From: Brettanomyces bruxellensis
Lineage: Eukaryota > Ascomycota > Pichiomycetes > Pichiales > Pichiaceae
NCBI RefSeq assembly: GCF_011074885.1
Contig: NC_054688.1
Coordinates: 310,001-374,000, forward strand
Direction of reading: 5' to 3'
DNA: 64,000 nt
Shown: positions 52,153-64,000 of the stretch, piece after piece
Layout of the letters: each line of letters starts with the position of its first letter
How positions within the stretch are numbered: position 1 is the first letter of the stretch
The notes under the pieces: generated by a model
Told to the model about the DNA's origin: nothing
What the model saw: only the letters and a program-made list of their open reading frames with translations
The model's database searches: none
Program-made: the position numbers and the translations under genes

Positions 52153-52764
52153 ATGTGGGGTGCGAATCTTTCGGGTACATTTAACGCGTTGCGAGTGATC
52201 TACAAACCTCAACTATGCATGCCCCAAGTTGTGATCTCTGATTTTTCAAAACTTCAGATTCCGCTTTGCTTCAAACAGAACCGGATTAAAGCCGTTGTTT
52301 TGGACAAAGATAATACATTTGCCAAGCCCTACGATGATAAAGTTTATGCTGGATATCAAGCGGAATGGGATCACTTAAGGCAGTGTTATCCGGGAGCAGA
52401 ATTATTAATAGTGAGCAACACTGCAGGAACTTCAGATGATAAAAATTATATGCAAGCGGAAAAGATTGAGAAGACGATTAGAGTTCCTGTTCTCAGGCAT
52501 AAAACAAAAAAACCTGGGTGTTATAGAGAAGTGATGGCGTATTTTAAAGAAAAAGGAGTCTGTAATTCTCCTAAAGAAGTTGCTGTGGTTGGCGATAGAT
52601 TATTCACCGATGTTATGATGGCCAATCTGATGGGATCATATGGTGTTTGGATAAGTGATGGTGTTGTTCCGAACAATCAGCTGGTTTCCAAAATGGAAAA
52701 GCACTACTACCAAAGACTCCTTAGCAAAGGATACCGGCCTTTGGATCCATGCAAAAATTATTAG
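52153..52764 (+). CDS. GEP4: Mitochondrial phosphatidylglycerophosphate phosphatase
   Basis: Gep4 dephosphorylates phosphatidylglycerophosphate to phosphatidylglycerol in the mitochondrial matrix, a step of cardiolipin synthesis. The 203-aa product is a HAD-family phosphatase with the nucleophile motif DKDNT (Asp51, Asp53, Thr55), the motif II serine in LIVSNTAG, and the motif III/IV Lys and VVGDRLFTDVMMA. I start at ATG 52153 because the frame further upstream begins with TTG only; the basic/hydrophobic N-terminus could direct mitochondrial import. GEP4 and TRA1 are neighbours in S. cerevisiae (YHR100C-YHR099W). Here one extra gene lies between them. Confidence 0.93.
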   Translation: MWGANLSGTFNALRVIYKPQLCMPQVVISDFSKLQIPLCFKQNRIKAVVLDKDNTFAKPYDDKVYAGYQAEWDHLRQCYPGAELLIVSNTAGTSDDKNYMQAEKIEKTIRVPVLRHKTKKPGCYREVMAYFKEKGVCNSPKEVAVVGDRLFTDVMMANLMGSYGVWISDGVVPNNQLVSKMEKHYYQRLLSKGYRPLDPCKNY

Positions 52765-52951
52765 GAGATTCTGAAAGACAGACGATAAGTAAATAAAGAA
52801 ATAGAGAAAAAAGAGGCGGAAAATAGTTAAGCGCCAAATACAATTTCAGGATAAGGGATTTCGTTTGTACTGATGATTCACCGTGTCAGCACATGTGTCT
52901 GTGGTTTTAAGTTTGGAGTAAATTGGAATTTCTAATTCCCTATTTCAGGCA

Positions 52952-53701
52952 ATGACAACCAGGAGGAGCAGTACTCATGTATCCACAATAAAGCGAATAT
53001 TAAAGCATGAATTTGGAGATGACGTTTTAGAATCAGAAAATAGAACGCATTTCCACCGTGGAAACTTGCTTCAAGTGCGAAATCTTAGTTATATCTTTCA
53101 TAGCAAGAGGACTGTTACATTGTTTGTGTGCTATATTACATTTATGGTGTCCCAGCTTATTCTGAGCTATATTGGGCTTCTATATTTTGAGGTGGAGAAC
53201 AGACCCGTTATTTTTGTTGTCTATCAGATCTACTGCATTATTAGTTGCTATTTCTTCCCGTTGGTAATCTCTAGTGCGGTTGATGACAGTATAGAGCGGC
53301 CGTTTGAAGATATATCTCAGGAGTTAAGAGCCTGTAGAGTGCTTGCTATATCTATTTTTGCCCAAGGTGCTGGACTTATACTTGGTATTTGGGCAACGAG
53401 TGCAATATTTAGAGGAAATGTTCGATTCACGCTCATAGATTGGGATTTTACCAGGAATGAGTCCACTAGAATAGATGTCACCAATTTCTTGCGTTTTTAT
53501 CAGTTGCTGATGCTTAACTTATCTGTAATGACTTTTATAGCGGCTGCGAGTAACTGGTGGACCACCAAACAGAGAGTGGAGCGGTATTTTAACAGAATTG
53601 GTAGCACTCAAGAGCCGCTCTCTACGTTTATGGATGAGGGTAACTTCTATCAAGACTATCTAAAGACTAGAAGAGGTTCAACATATCGAATTACAAGGTA
53701 A
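52952..53701 (+). CDS. Unrecognised multi-pass membrane protein
   Basis: I do not recognise this 249-aa protein. It has a hydrophilic basic N-terminus (about 1-45) and then four hydrophobic stretches: about residues 54-75 (TLFVCYITFMVSQLILSYIG), 85-112 (VIFVVYQIYCIISCYFFPLVIS), 130-150 (LAISIFAQGAGLILGIWATS) and 188-202 (LLMLNLSVMTFIAAAS). These are followed by a basic tail with an acidic patch. The even number of predicted helices suggests both ends face the cytosol. It lies between GEP4 and the 3' end of TRA1, a position empty in S. cerevisiae. The ATG at 52952 is the first in frame. Codon usage and length look like a real gene. Confidence 0.75.
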   Translation: MTTRRSSTHVSTIKRILKHEFGDDVLESENRTHFHRGNLLQVRNLSYIFHSKRTVTLFVCYITFMVSQLILSYIGLLYFEVENRPVIFVVYQIYCIISCYFFPLVISSAVDDSIERPFEDISQELRACRVLAISIFAQGAGLILGIWATSAIFRGNVRFTLIDWDFTRNESTRIDVTNFLRFYQLLMLNLSVMTFIAAASNWWTTKQRVERYFNRIGSTQEPLSTFMDEGNFYQDYLKTRRGSTYRITR

Positions 53702-53806
53702 ATACGAAGTCAGTATGTGTAAAAGTAATAAACGACTAGATTACTCGACAATATTTAAGAAATAAACAAAACAAATAGGGCGGAGTAATTCCAACCAACG
53801 ATATAA

Positions 53807-56800
53807 CTAGAAGTATGCCATCCAAAGAGTGTCGGTACTGGCAAGATTTCTTGGATTGACCGCATGGCCAATCAAGTTGAGGATGTACTGAGAGGCGATA
53901 CCATGACCGGTGCCATCTACACGAGCCATCTGAGAAATACGACGTATGATATAGTCAACATTAACGCGGACAATCTCTTGTAGTTGCTCGTCAGGTAAAG
54001 AGGACCTTTTCCGTCTTTGAGTATACCAGGCAATGGCCTCATCACGAATGAACAAGTCCAAAAAGTGGCTAATGTTATAGGCGGGGTTCGAGAGGCACTT
54101 GGCAATGACCATAAGGTGCATTGACAGGATTCCCTCCATTCTGACCTCACCAATAAGCTTCTGAACATTTGGAGTGAGCCTGAAAGGAACCAACTCGAGA
54201 GAACAGAAGATAGGAGCGGCTCTTTGCTGAGCCAAATCAAGAGTCTTACTTCCGGAGAACACGTTTGTGTGGGTTCTTCCGCAGGCAACCTTGTAAGGAA
54301 GCATCTCTGAGGTCCACACGCGTCCAGAATTCTGGTTGATGTGGATCTTGTAAGGCTGACGCGAATTGATGCAGAGCATGTAGGTGACAAAGATGAATGC
54401 GGCGTACTGAGAGGAGAACTGCTTGCGGAAGATCCAAAAGTCCTCAAACTTAGGGTAGTGCCTCAAGAAGTACGTCTTCATGACTGAGTTTGGAACAAGC
54501 AGAGCCTGTATTGCGGCCAATATCTCTGTTTTCACGCTGAGTATATCAGGGCGAGGGAGTTTTGGATCGTAGGAGGCATGCATCTTCTCCATGGTGTAGG
54601 CCAAGGGCTCCTCGGTACTCTGTCCCTTTCTCCGGCAGTAGTCCTCGTATATGTAGGACATGTCAACGTAGGAAGGATCATCCGAAATGAGCCTTATGTG
54701 AGGCGATAGAGGCACTGCCAAGGGGAGAGTGAAGTCAATACTTCTACGGCGGGTCTCGACAGTCCGCGACAACTCGTCATTGAGAAGTCTGAACATCTGG
54801 AAAATCCTCTCTTCACGTCTGCAATGGCGTGCAGCTGGGAACTGAACAGCGAACGGATGCAGACTTCCATCCTGTCCTCTTATTGTGAGCCTCTTGTAGC
54901 ACGCAGTTGGGCCTCTAATCAGGTCCAAAACGGGCATGAACCGCTCGATCTTCACGAAGTGTGCGTTGTTATCCCTGTTGAGCAAGTACTGGCCAGGGAC
55001 CTCGATCTCCTCGAATTTCTGGTGGTGGAACTGACTTAGATGCGGACAGACACGCTCCAGATTGACGGGACCACAGGTACGATCCAGCTTCTCCTCCAAT
55101 GCCTTTTTCCAGCGGTTGAGCTTCGAGATGTAGGTCTCGAGGTTTGGCTTGCTCAAGATGATATCCTCCTCGAAGGCCTTTCTGATGTGCTTTGGTAGCA
55201 CTGTGTCGGCAAAGCGAAGGATGTTGGCCTCGGTTGCAGCCGGGAGCCTTGCATCCTGGGATGGGTTCGGAAGACGGTTGTAGTACTGGACGGCATCGTT
55301 GTAAAGCGCGACCACGAGCCTGTAAGCGTCGCCGTCGTGGGTCGATTTGAAGCGTTGAGAGATCTGGTCGACCAGTGATTCCAGAGAGAGGGCAAGCAAC
55401 GGATACGCGGTCTTGAGAATGGCCATAATTTCATCAATCATGGCCCAAGGCGAGGCTTTGGTAGCAGCAGGTGTAGGTGCAGCTGTAGGAGGTGCTTTAG
55501 TTGCAGCAGCAGGTGCAGCGGCAGGTGGTGCAGATGGTGATTTTGTTGATGTTTTTGCTTCTGTTTTTGCTTCTGCCGCCTTCTTCTCTGTGTCTGCTTT
55601 CTCGGAACCTTTGTCCTTGGAACCATCAGCCTTTGCACCATCTGAATCGGAGGCAGCACCCCTCATCTGTCCCAGCAAGGCATAGTCCTCCTTGGTGGTG
55701 CGGAGCTGGAAGTGCAAAGCCTGTGGATATGACTTGGCTATGCGGACAAGAACGTGTCTGGCAGCCCTGGCCTCGCGGTGAGAGAGGCTGGTCAAAAGCT
55801 GGGAACGAAGGTGACCCACTGCCAGATTGGCATGTCGCCCTGGTGGGACTCGAAGGTGGAAACCAAGGTGCCCTGGGCGTCATCCATGGCAAGGAGGACG
55901 AGAATGCGGCAGAGCAACCTCCTGGCCTTATTGTTCTTGTACAGTCCGGCGGCCTGCAAGTAGCAGGAGATGGCATGCCTGGCGTAGGCGATGTTGTGTG
56001 TGGCCTGCTGCCTCTGGTCATTGAAGAACCCCCACTGGGCCCAGGCCTTGGGCAAGTTCAAGTCGAGCTGGACGGCAGTGGCAAAGGCCTGGTTGGCGTC
56101 ATCGGGCGCGGCAAGCTTGGCCAGGAACATGCCCTTCAGGGTGATGAACTCGGCCTTCTGCTGGGCGGCAAAGTACACCAGATTGGTGTTGGAGATGACG
56201 TCCAAGCCGGTCCGGAGCTCCCTGGGGTTCTCGTAGTGGCACTTGGCCTGCTCGCGGAGCTTCAAGAAGGCCTCCTGGATCTCGATGTTGGGGAGAGTGT
56301 AGATCTTGGTGAGCTGCCTGAGGCACACCTCGGGCATGTGGTGCTTTCGCGAGACGTGGGCGAACCGGTTGACGATCCAGGCGATCTCGTGGTAGCCCCG
56401 GAACGCGTACGAGTGCACGGGCGGGCTCGTGGACTGCACCAACGGCATGTACACCTTGTTGATGACGCTGAACGCGTGCTGCCTCCACGTGGCCACGTCG
56501 TCCCACACGGAAATGTCGTCCCATGTGTTCGGGAGCCTCTCTCTCCAGGCCTGGAGCACCCGCTTGAGCTCCTGCGACTTCACATCCAAGTTGTCCGTGG
56601 TGGTCGCCGCGAGACTGCGGTACACCTGGCTGGCCTCGACGAACTCCACGTATTGCTGAAACTGGTGTAGCAGGGCCACGTGTCCGCCGGTGACGCGGGC
56701 CGGGAGCGAGTGCCACCGGGCCAACGCCTCCTGGATGCCCTCATCACAGCTCCGAGTGACCTCCTGCACGCTTTCACGGCCCTCCGCGTAACCCTGGAGG

Positions 56801-59800
56801 CACAAAAACGCCCGGAACATCGCCCGCCGTGGCGTAGGAATGTCCATGACCGCCCGCACGCTCGCAGCCAGCGGCTCGCGGTCCGCCATCCAGTCGGCAA
56901 CACGCCACCCACACTCCAACAGCAGGTCCGTGAACCCCTCGTGCTTCGCGAGCTCTGTGAGCACGTCCCACTGCTGCAACTTCTGGGCACACAGCACCCA
57001 GCCGTCCTCCCAGAGCGAGTACTCGGACTGCGAGAACGGGAGAGCCCCACTCCGGGCCCTCACCTGGGCCAACTCGTACAGCTTCTGGGCCTTGGGCCAG
57101 TCACCCAGCTGCTCGTACGAGAGGGCAGCGTTCGTCTCCCGGTACTTGGCTCTTCTCCTCCACAGCCCGTAGAACACGTCGTCCTCACGCAACGACGCGT
57201 ACAGCTCCAAGAGTGCGTCGCTGTTGGATGCACTGATCGTTGGATTGTCCGTCGTTGGGTGGTCGGCCGCCTGCTCCAACAGCCTGATCCCGCTGTACCA
57301 CGCACAGTAGTTCTGTGCCAGGTACTTCACGAAGTGGGCCGGGAGCTGCAGCGGCGGGTCGCAGCCCCCACAGCCGGCCAGAATCGTCGCCACCACGTTC
57401 GGCCGGGCGTCTCTCTGCCGCGAGTGGTACTCCCGCGAGAGCAAAGCCACCAGCGATCGCGTGAGCTCCCCCCTCTGCCGGCTGCTCATCCCGTGGCAGA
57501 TCATCCGGAAGCACGTGCACCACGCTCTCTGTATGGTCTCGGGGCTCTGGTACATCAAGTCCTCCGCACAACGCACCACCTCGCCCGTGCTTAGCCTCAA
57601 CTGGCCCTCTGCAAACTGCCTCTCCAGCTCAACGGTCCGCCTCACCACCTCAGAGACAACCGTCTGCTGCATTTTCTCAACGGGCCACCCCTCCCGGATC
57701 CCGCTCAACGCAGCCTGCCTGTTCTCCTGCCCACTCAACACCAACGGCCGCTCCTTATCGATCGCCCCAAGCAATATCTGGCAGCCCTGGTTCAACCACG
57801 GATAGTCCGCAAGACACTCCCAGTCCTGGTCCCGGACCACGTACAGCAACCGCGAAATCGCATCCGTGTCCAACGACTTGTCCAAAATCCTCATGAGCCT
57901 CCTCCTCGCTGCAACCGACGACGTCTTCGTCCCACATAGAAACGGCCTCTCCAATCTGTACGTGAGCTCCCCGTACGCCAGTCTGGGGTCCTCGAAGATC
58001 TCTGCGATCATGCTGTAGTACCTCGCAACTAGCTCGTTGTCCCCCTTTTGCTCAAAAGCCATCATCTTGATCAAGAGGCCCGCCTTCTCCTTCACCGTCG
58101 GGTACCCACTCAGCTTCGAGTCCATGTGTGCTGTCTCATCTCTGTTGTGAGCACTATTGTGAGCACTGTGTGCACCATCAATCTTAGCCTTCTCGCTGCT
58201 CGTCATCCTCGTTTCATGCTTGTCTTCTTCTCCCGCACCGCCTTCTTCCCGGTCCGCAAACACCCAGTCACGCACAATGCTCATGATCAGCCTCAACACC
58301 TCTGCCGCCTGCGATCTCTCGATGAGCTGCACCAAAAGCGACAAGAAGATCCTCCTCTGGTCTCCCAACGTGCTCACTCTCATCGCAGCCAGCTTCACCG
58401 CCTTCTGAACCAACGATGTCGTCATCTTCGCCTCGTACGACGATGCTCTACTCCTGGTCACCACTAGTCCGGCTGCTCCTCCTGTTGGGGACCCTGATGC
58501 TTTTCGATCGTTTATATTTACCGACTTACTGCCTGCCTGTTGCGTGTTTCCCGATCCAGCATCATTCTTCGTTGGCGATGTTGCCGGTGCAGTTGCCGCA
58601 CCGTTTTTGTTCCCGGCTGCCTCACTCTTTGCATTGCTTGCAGCTGCCTGAACTGCGACCAGGCCAGAGCCTGTGCCCAGCGTAAGATGGTCCTTCACTA
58701 ACTTGCTCAAAGCACGCATTAATGGTGCCATTAGAGGGTCCAATGCAGCCGGATCGTATCTAGATGCCGTCCAGGCCAACGTTATACCCGCTGCAAACGA
58801 GTTAATGCTGTTCAAATCATCTGCAATCGCCTTTATCACGAATCCTACAAACGCCTTCGCGTCCGGAACCGTGCCGATTCGGGCTTCAGCAGCTGCCGGA
58901 TCCTCCTCATTCTCATCTTTCAAAGGTGAAGACATGTCTGACGATTCTTCCTCTCTTGGCGTCTCGTCCAGTTTCTCCGAAAGCATGTTTGCACTGGTGT
59001 CCGTTGCATTCTTCTCTACTGAAACGTCTTCACCCTCCTTCACGCCCAACTCTTCCTCGCGTATTGCCTTGAAAATAAGTGCAACCACCTTCTGGAGCGA
59101 CTCCTGAACATCGTGGTTGTCTGACTTGATGCATTTCTCCAGTAGTTTCTGGAGATACGCCAAATTGGACATGATCCACGAGGACGTCTTCCACTCCAAT
59201 GCCACGTACAGCACCTCTAATGCATTGAGGCAGTATCCCAACACGTTGCTTGCACTAAAGTCTGCAGTGATAAGGAACCGTTCAAAGAACGTCAGCTTCA
59301 CTGTAACCTCCGGCCAATAGTCCGGAGATAAAAGAACATGAAGCACATTCAACGCACGTTGGCCCAGGATGTTTTCTGATGCCTTCTGCTGACATATGCA
59401 CACGTACCTGATGAGGAATGTGATACACGTCTCTCTCTGAAATAGCGGAACCCGGTAGGAGGTAGCATCTGGTCCTTCCTGCTTGCTCTTTTCCTCCCAG
59501 TGTAATATCATTTCCGCCATGTCTATTGCCAGCTCCTGGTTCTCCGCAGAGCTGTTATTCAGTACTGTCAACTTACCCATTGCCGTAATGATGTTGGGAA
59601 CGAACTGATCACGTGATTTGTAGAAGAGATCTCCGTGGTTAACGATAAATCGGTGAACGTTGAGTACCTGAGTAACGTTGAAGCCATCCTCCGAAAGAAC
59701 TCTTCTTGGCCACTTCATCCAGCCTGTAGTTGATCCGATTCTCTTGCTTAAAACAGGTGCAAGATTATCCAAGGCCTGCTTCACCATATACCTCACGTCG

Positions 59801-62800
59801 GCCTGATTTGCCTTCAAAAGAGCAACAAACACCTGTGTCACAACTTTTGCAGGTGTATCAAATATCGATATGAAGTAACTAGTTGCTGTGTAAGTGGCTT
59901 GCTTGGCAATCGCATCCTCTAAACCCATAAAGCTCCAAAAGAATTTGATTATTGCCTTCTTTTGAGACCCCACGACTGAAGTAAAGTGAACCAAAAGCAC
60001 AGTTGTCAATTGCAAAAGTTCAACCCTGTACTGATCGACAATGCAAGTTTCATGTGCCGAGGCGATCAATACGCCATTCTTCCAGATATTCTCGTAGAGA
60101 CAGGAAATTATTTTTTCGGCGTCAAGTCTGGCGTTCGACACACTCATAGCTGGAATTAACATGCGTTTCACGAGATATAGCCTGGTCTCCAAGGTATACT
60201 TATCGCTTAAAAGGCTGGTGACCACAAAGCATAGGAGTTTGGTTAATGCCTCTTTATCCTTGATGTTTGTTCCATTTGACTCGCTAATTAGGAACTGCTC
60301 CAAGCTGAAGTTCATCGGAGCCTTACTCCTCGAAAGATAATTCACAAAGCGCGCAATAAATTCAGGATTCTCCTCACCCGCATGAACAGACTTGAGGAAG
60401 TTTATGTACACATCTTGTAGTTTTAGTCCCGCCTGATCAATTTGAATATGAACCTGTGAGGACAGAGCAGCCATTTTGACATACACCCTGCACTCCGAAA
60501 GAAGCATGAGCAAAGAATTGAACAGTGAAGGGTTGCTCATGATAGATTTGGCACCAGTATTAGCAGCAATATTCTCGCTAGAAACGTTAGGCATTCCTGA
60601 ATTCTTGGTAGATGCAGAAGCCTCAACCTCAGCAGTTGAATTTTGTTCTCCTTTTTGTATTCCCTCCACCAAATCAACGAGGTTGGCAAACCGAGCACAT
60701 TTCAACTCGCCGTTTTTCTCATCTTTGACAAGCTTCACAAATAATGCAAGCCTCTCCTCTGTCAACTTCCGCAAGTTTGAACACTCCTTTAGAGAGACAA
60801 AGTAGGCATATCTTGAGCCAAAGGCCCGGGAAGCCAGTCTTGTCTGGAAGAAGTCAACTGCCTGCTTAGCGAATCTTTCCACATATAGAGTAAGTGGTGC
60901 TCTGAATGGGGAGTCGCCATACCGTCTCAATGTGCTTTCCAAGTAGATGAGTGTGTTCAGTATCTCGTTCATGAATTGGAAAGCCTGCGGAGGCAAAAGG
61001 TGGAATATCTTCAAAATGGCAACAATAATTTTGATAATTTCGTGGCCATCTGGATCCGAGGTGGCTGCTATACGGCGTAGAGTCTGTGGCTGAGCCCAAG
61101 CAACCAGATGATCTAATAGTTTCCGTCCAATTTCAACCTTGAAGTATGTGTTAAGAAGCTCCAACAGACGTGCAAGTGCCTCTAGTCCTTCAACAGTAAG
61201 CTTCTTATGATCGGAGAGATTCATTAGCATTGGGCGTAGTCCACTTTGCAAAAGCTCCTTAGGCAGCTTCGAATTGCGTGAGAGAACACTCTTCAGACCA
61301 GCGTGAGCAGCATCGATAACTTTCGTCGACTTGGAGCAGAGTGCCTTGAAGAAAACAGAAAGAATGTGAATCCGAGCCTGTGGGTTGCCCGTTAGGAACT
61401 CTGGCCTGGCCAATGCAAGAGATAGAAGCTTGATACAAACAACTCTCAGTGTAACTAATTGCTCCGCAGTTCGGTACTCAGTCACTCTGTGTGCACTAAT
61501 AAGTGATTCATCCTCAGCATCAACGAGTGCCAGAGCTTCCGATAGCAGTCTGTTCAACTCATCGTTAAATTCCAGGAACGTGTCTTCTAATCCCAAGCAG
61601 AAGGAGATCGCATCGATGTTTCCAATCTGCATATGGAAAGGAAGTGCCCTAAGGGGCTTTCCAAATATAGGTGCCAGCAGTATTCCCTTGCTTGGAGATA
61701 TCATGTTTGCAATAGGAACACCTGTAACCTCTGAAAGAACACCAAGAGCCTGTTGTGCAGTTTTCCGGACAACCGGACTTGAATTGCTTAAATCAAAGAC
61801 GATCTGACTCACCACAGCCTGGAATGGTTGCTTGAAAACTGCATCTTTAGGAACAGCCCCATTTCCGTTGCATTGGCGGAAAAGAGTCAATAAAACGTGT
61901 CTGGCAACACTGCAGACAGCAGAAGGAAGTTCCGCCGGAGTGTCACGCAGAACGAAAAACATCGCTCTGGTAATTTCAAGCTGCCTGAGTGCAAAGTACG
62001 CAGGAGGAATTCCCAGTCCTTCTGCATCCTTATCTTTGGCATTGGCGGATCCACAAATCATCACTTCCAATCCAAGGCAGCCGCCCAGCTTATCATAATA
62101 CTTCTCAGCATAACAGTTGTGGATGAAGTTGGAGCACATTCTTCTAATCGGTAAAAACTTGATTGCATCTCTTTTCGAACCGGCTAGGTCCGCACACGTG
62201 TCGTAGATAATGTGAATGGCCCTTTCTCCAAGCTTCCTGACATCCTCATTATAAAAGCTCAAGGCGTACGAAATACCGTCAAACATAGAATTCTCGTTCA
62301 AGTGGCGGTCACCCTCGTGGTTTTCCACAGAAAACTCTCTATTGTATTTGTGGAATTCCACCATCGATCTTCCCAAGTAAAGCAAAACGGTATGCCGGCA
62401 CAACCCCTCTATAAATGCTGTTGCCTCCTCCTTACAGCTTTCAATAGATGCTCCATAGAACACAGCCTCGATCAACTTCACCAATAGCTTTTCCTGCTTC
62501 TCCTGTTTCGCTATATCATGCGGCTTGTCTGCTTTCAAGTGGACCTTTGCTTGGTCAACAGGCTCTTTCGCATCGCTATTCACAAAATCTGTAATCTGCT
62601 GCACATATTTGGCATACACCCCGCTAGAAATTATTTCCGTATCAGAGGGTCCAATCAGTAGTTTAAGCAACGAAAGAAGGTACTTAAAAGCGCTTTCTCT
62701 GTAATGCAGTTTGTACCTCACGCTTCTCAAAGTTTTCAAAGCAGTTGGTAGTGCGGCAGCAATAGGCATAGATGATTCACCTTTCAAGCCATTGAATTGA

Positions 62801-64000
62801 ACCATAACTTCCAATTCTTGGTTGGTGACTGTCTCACCTTTCAAATCATCAAAAATCTTCATGAAGGCTCTGTTTCGTCCACCGAGCTTACCCAATATCC
62901 TCAGAGTAGTGTGAGAGTGCTGATGATAATAAGGAAGTGGTTTCAAGTGTTTCCATAAAGCCTTTGCCACTTCTTCGACAACCGGCTCAATTATAGGATC
63001 GAAGTATTCTGCAGTGAGGTTGTCGACACAAAGTTCCAGAGTACGTAAACCTTGAGATACAAGATCAGGAGGTCCGTTCAAAGCAAAAACTAAAGGTCTC
63101 ATTAGATATCCAAGGTATGGGACCAAAACACTAAGTCTCACTGGAACCGTCAGACAAAGTTCAACGTATATATCTCTCTCTGATGATCTTCTAGCACAAT
63201 CGATAAGTTTGTTTAAGGATTCAAGAAGCACGTGTAAAAGTGGAAGAATCTCCTTGTACAATGCCTCGAACCTTCCACCACCAATACTGCGGAATAGTGT
63301 GCGTATCAAGTAGAAGTAAACGATTGGTTCTTTGGCAGTAGTTGAGAAGTGCAGGCATTTCAAAATCAGGTTGTTAAGATGTGGAAGAATAACGCTCTCA
63401 TTTGCAGCTGGGAACAGATTCACCGACATGAAACATAACTTGAACAGTCTGATAAGTATGTTAGATTTGACAATATCCGTTTCTCCAAGTTCCTGTAACT
63501 TAGAAATGGAGAATGCTATTAGTACTCCGGAGTAGTTTGATGTTGTGATTTCATTCGCCAAGAAAAACTGGGGAATATGCAAAAGCGCAGGATTCTTTAG
63601 CGTGGCTTCAAACGTTCTCTCCATTTCGCATTTCACAATTTCATTGAATGACGATGGTTCTAGATATATGAATATTGTAGCAAGGATCTCCATCAGATCT
63701 TTCTCCTCTTTGGAAGAAGTTATTGGAAGATTTGGTCCCGTTATGTCGAAAGACTGCTTCATAGCCTTGGTAATCACTATTTTCTTCGAACTCTGAAAAA
63801 ATCTCAGGCCAAGAATGCATTCTCTAAATAGCCTCTTGAAAATTTCAAGCTCCTCATTCGAAGTAAGTCTGGCCCACTCTTTCCACTGCTGAGCCTCGTA
63901 ACCTTTTGGTGGGGCTGGATTACAACTCTTGAATCCGTAACAAATAGACTTCAAAAACGTCATGAGTGTTCTGAAGAGATATCTTGCCCCATCAAGTGGG
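53807..64000 (-). CDS. TRA1: Tra1, SAGA/NuA4 activator-binding PIKK-like scaffold (partial, with one-base frameshift)
   Basis: Tra1 is the activator-binding subunit of the SAGA and NuA4 acetyltransferase complexes. The frame is open to the window edge, so about the first 1000 residues are missing. The visible part (63963-55792, then 55819-53807) covers the HEAT-repeat region, the FAT domain (about 55850-57700), the pseudokinase domain (FMPVLDLIRGPTACYK onward, without a canonical DFG) and the FATC end (LNLIGHAVNPR to LWMAYF). Two low-complexity linkers (about 58420-58680 and 55430-55670) are rich in Ala, Pro, Ser and Lys. At 55801-55803 the frame breaks: VTFVP is followed by SF and a stop, while the conserved QLLTSLSHREA continues in the next frame, as if one C of a CCCC run is missing. 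TRA1 is essential in yeast, so a sequencing error or one mutant allele is likeliest. Neighbouring GEP4 is as in S. cerevisiae. Confidence 0.95.
55801..55803 (-). other. Frameshift point in TRA1
   Basis: The sense strand reads GTT CCC AGC TTT TGA. One more C would restore the conserved VPQLLTSL reading. The two TRA1 frames overlap only across this point (55792-55819), and there is no splice signal. Confidence 0.9.

Noticed and set aside
55501..57594. Long plus-strand ORFs opposite TRA1
   Set aside because: They are antisense shadows favoured by the GC-rich composition, with no domain or plausible protein character.
1..64000. Search for tRNA, rRNA and CRISPR-like arrays
   Set aside because: I scanned for box B-like GGTTCRA motifs with a matching box A and for spaced direct repeats; none formed a credible gene or array. 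A dedicated tRNA scan was not possible.

Overview
The window is nuclear DNA from a budding yeast (Saccharomycotina). It has compact, mostly intronless genes, one intron with a perfect TACTAAC branch site, Flo-type PA14 adhesins, Ty1/copia retroelements and five neighbour pairs that are also neighbours in Saccharomyces cerevisiae: GDE1-CQD1, ARL1-TYR1, MSB1-IES4, PEX10-HEL2 and GEP4-TRA1. The order of these pairs is scrambled relative to S. cerevisiae and there is no sign of a whole-genome-duplication layout. A Pichiaceae-type yeast (for example Brettanomyces/Ogataea) is my guess; the exact species is inferred, not shown. CTG codons fall at positions where leucine makes sense.

Layout. 1-21 kb is a low-gene-density, fast-evolving region. 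Two direct, paralogous GPI-anchored flocculin genes (3559-5967 and 16331-19162) each follow more than 3 kb of ORF-free DNA. Between them lies a mosaic of debris: a solo LTR with intact target duplication, a 97%-identical 3' fragment of the RRM gene at 20.3 kb cut off exactly at an LTR border, a decayed Ty1-like pol, and an Eis1-like coiled-coil pseudogene with many stops and frameshifts. The intact RRM (Vip1-like) gene follows at 20339-21121.

21.9-42 kb is ordinary housekeeping DNA: GDE1 (glycerophosphocholine phosphodiesterase), CQD1 (mitochondrial atypical kinase-like protein, with a 98-nt 3'-terminal intron), ARL1, TYR1, a possible small membrane protein, MSB1, IES4 and a tandem pair of FEX-type fluoride exporters.

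42.8-48.1 kb is a complete, very young copia-type retrotransposon (two apparently identical 475-bp LTRs, 5-bp target duplication) inserted about 170 bp upstream of PEX10. It has three unusual traits. Its primer-binding site matches the anticodon arm of tRNA-Ser(IGA), as in half-tRNA priming. The reading frame changes by +1 between integrase and reverse transcriptase. Its integrase has two residues fewer than usual between the last two catalytic acids.

48.2-64 kb carries PEX10, HEL2, GEP4, an unrecognised membrane protein and the C-terminal part of TRA1, which runs off the right edge. TRA1 carries a one-base deletion that splits its reading frame, and its FAT-domain part is strikingly GC-rich.

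I see no CRISPR array, rRNA or tRNA gene. Nothing here is a clearly new multi-gene system; the most interesting material is the young retroelement, the repeat exchange between the two adhesins, and the gene/retroelement mosaic.
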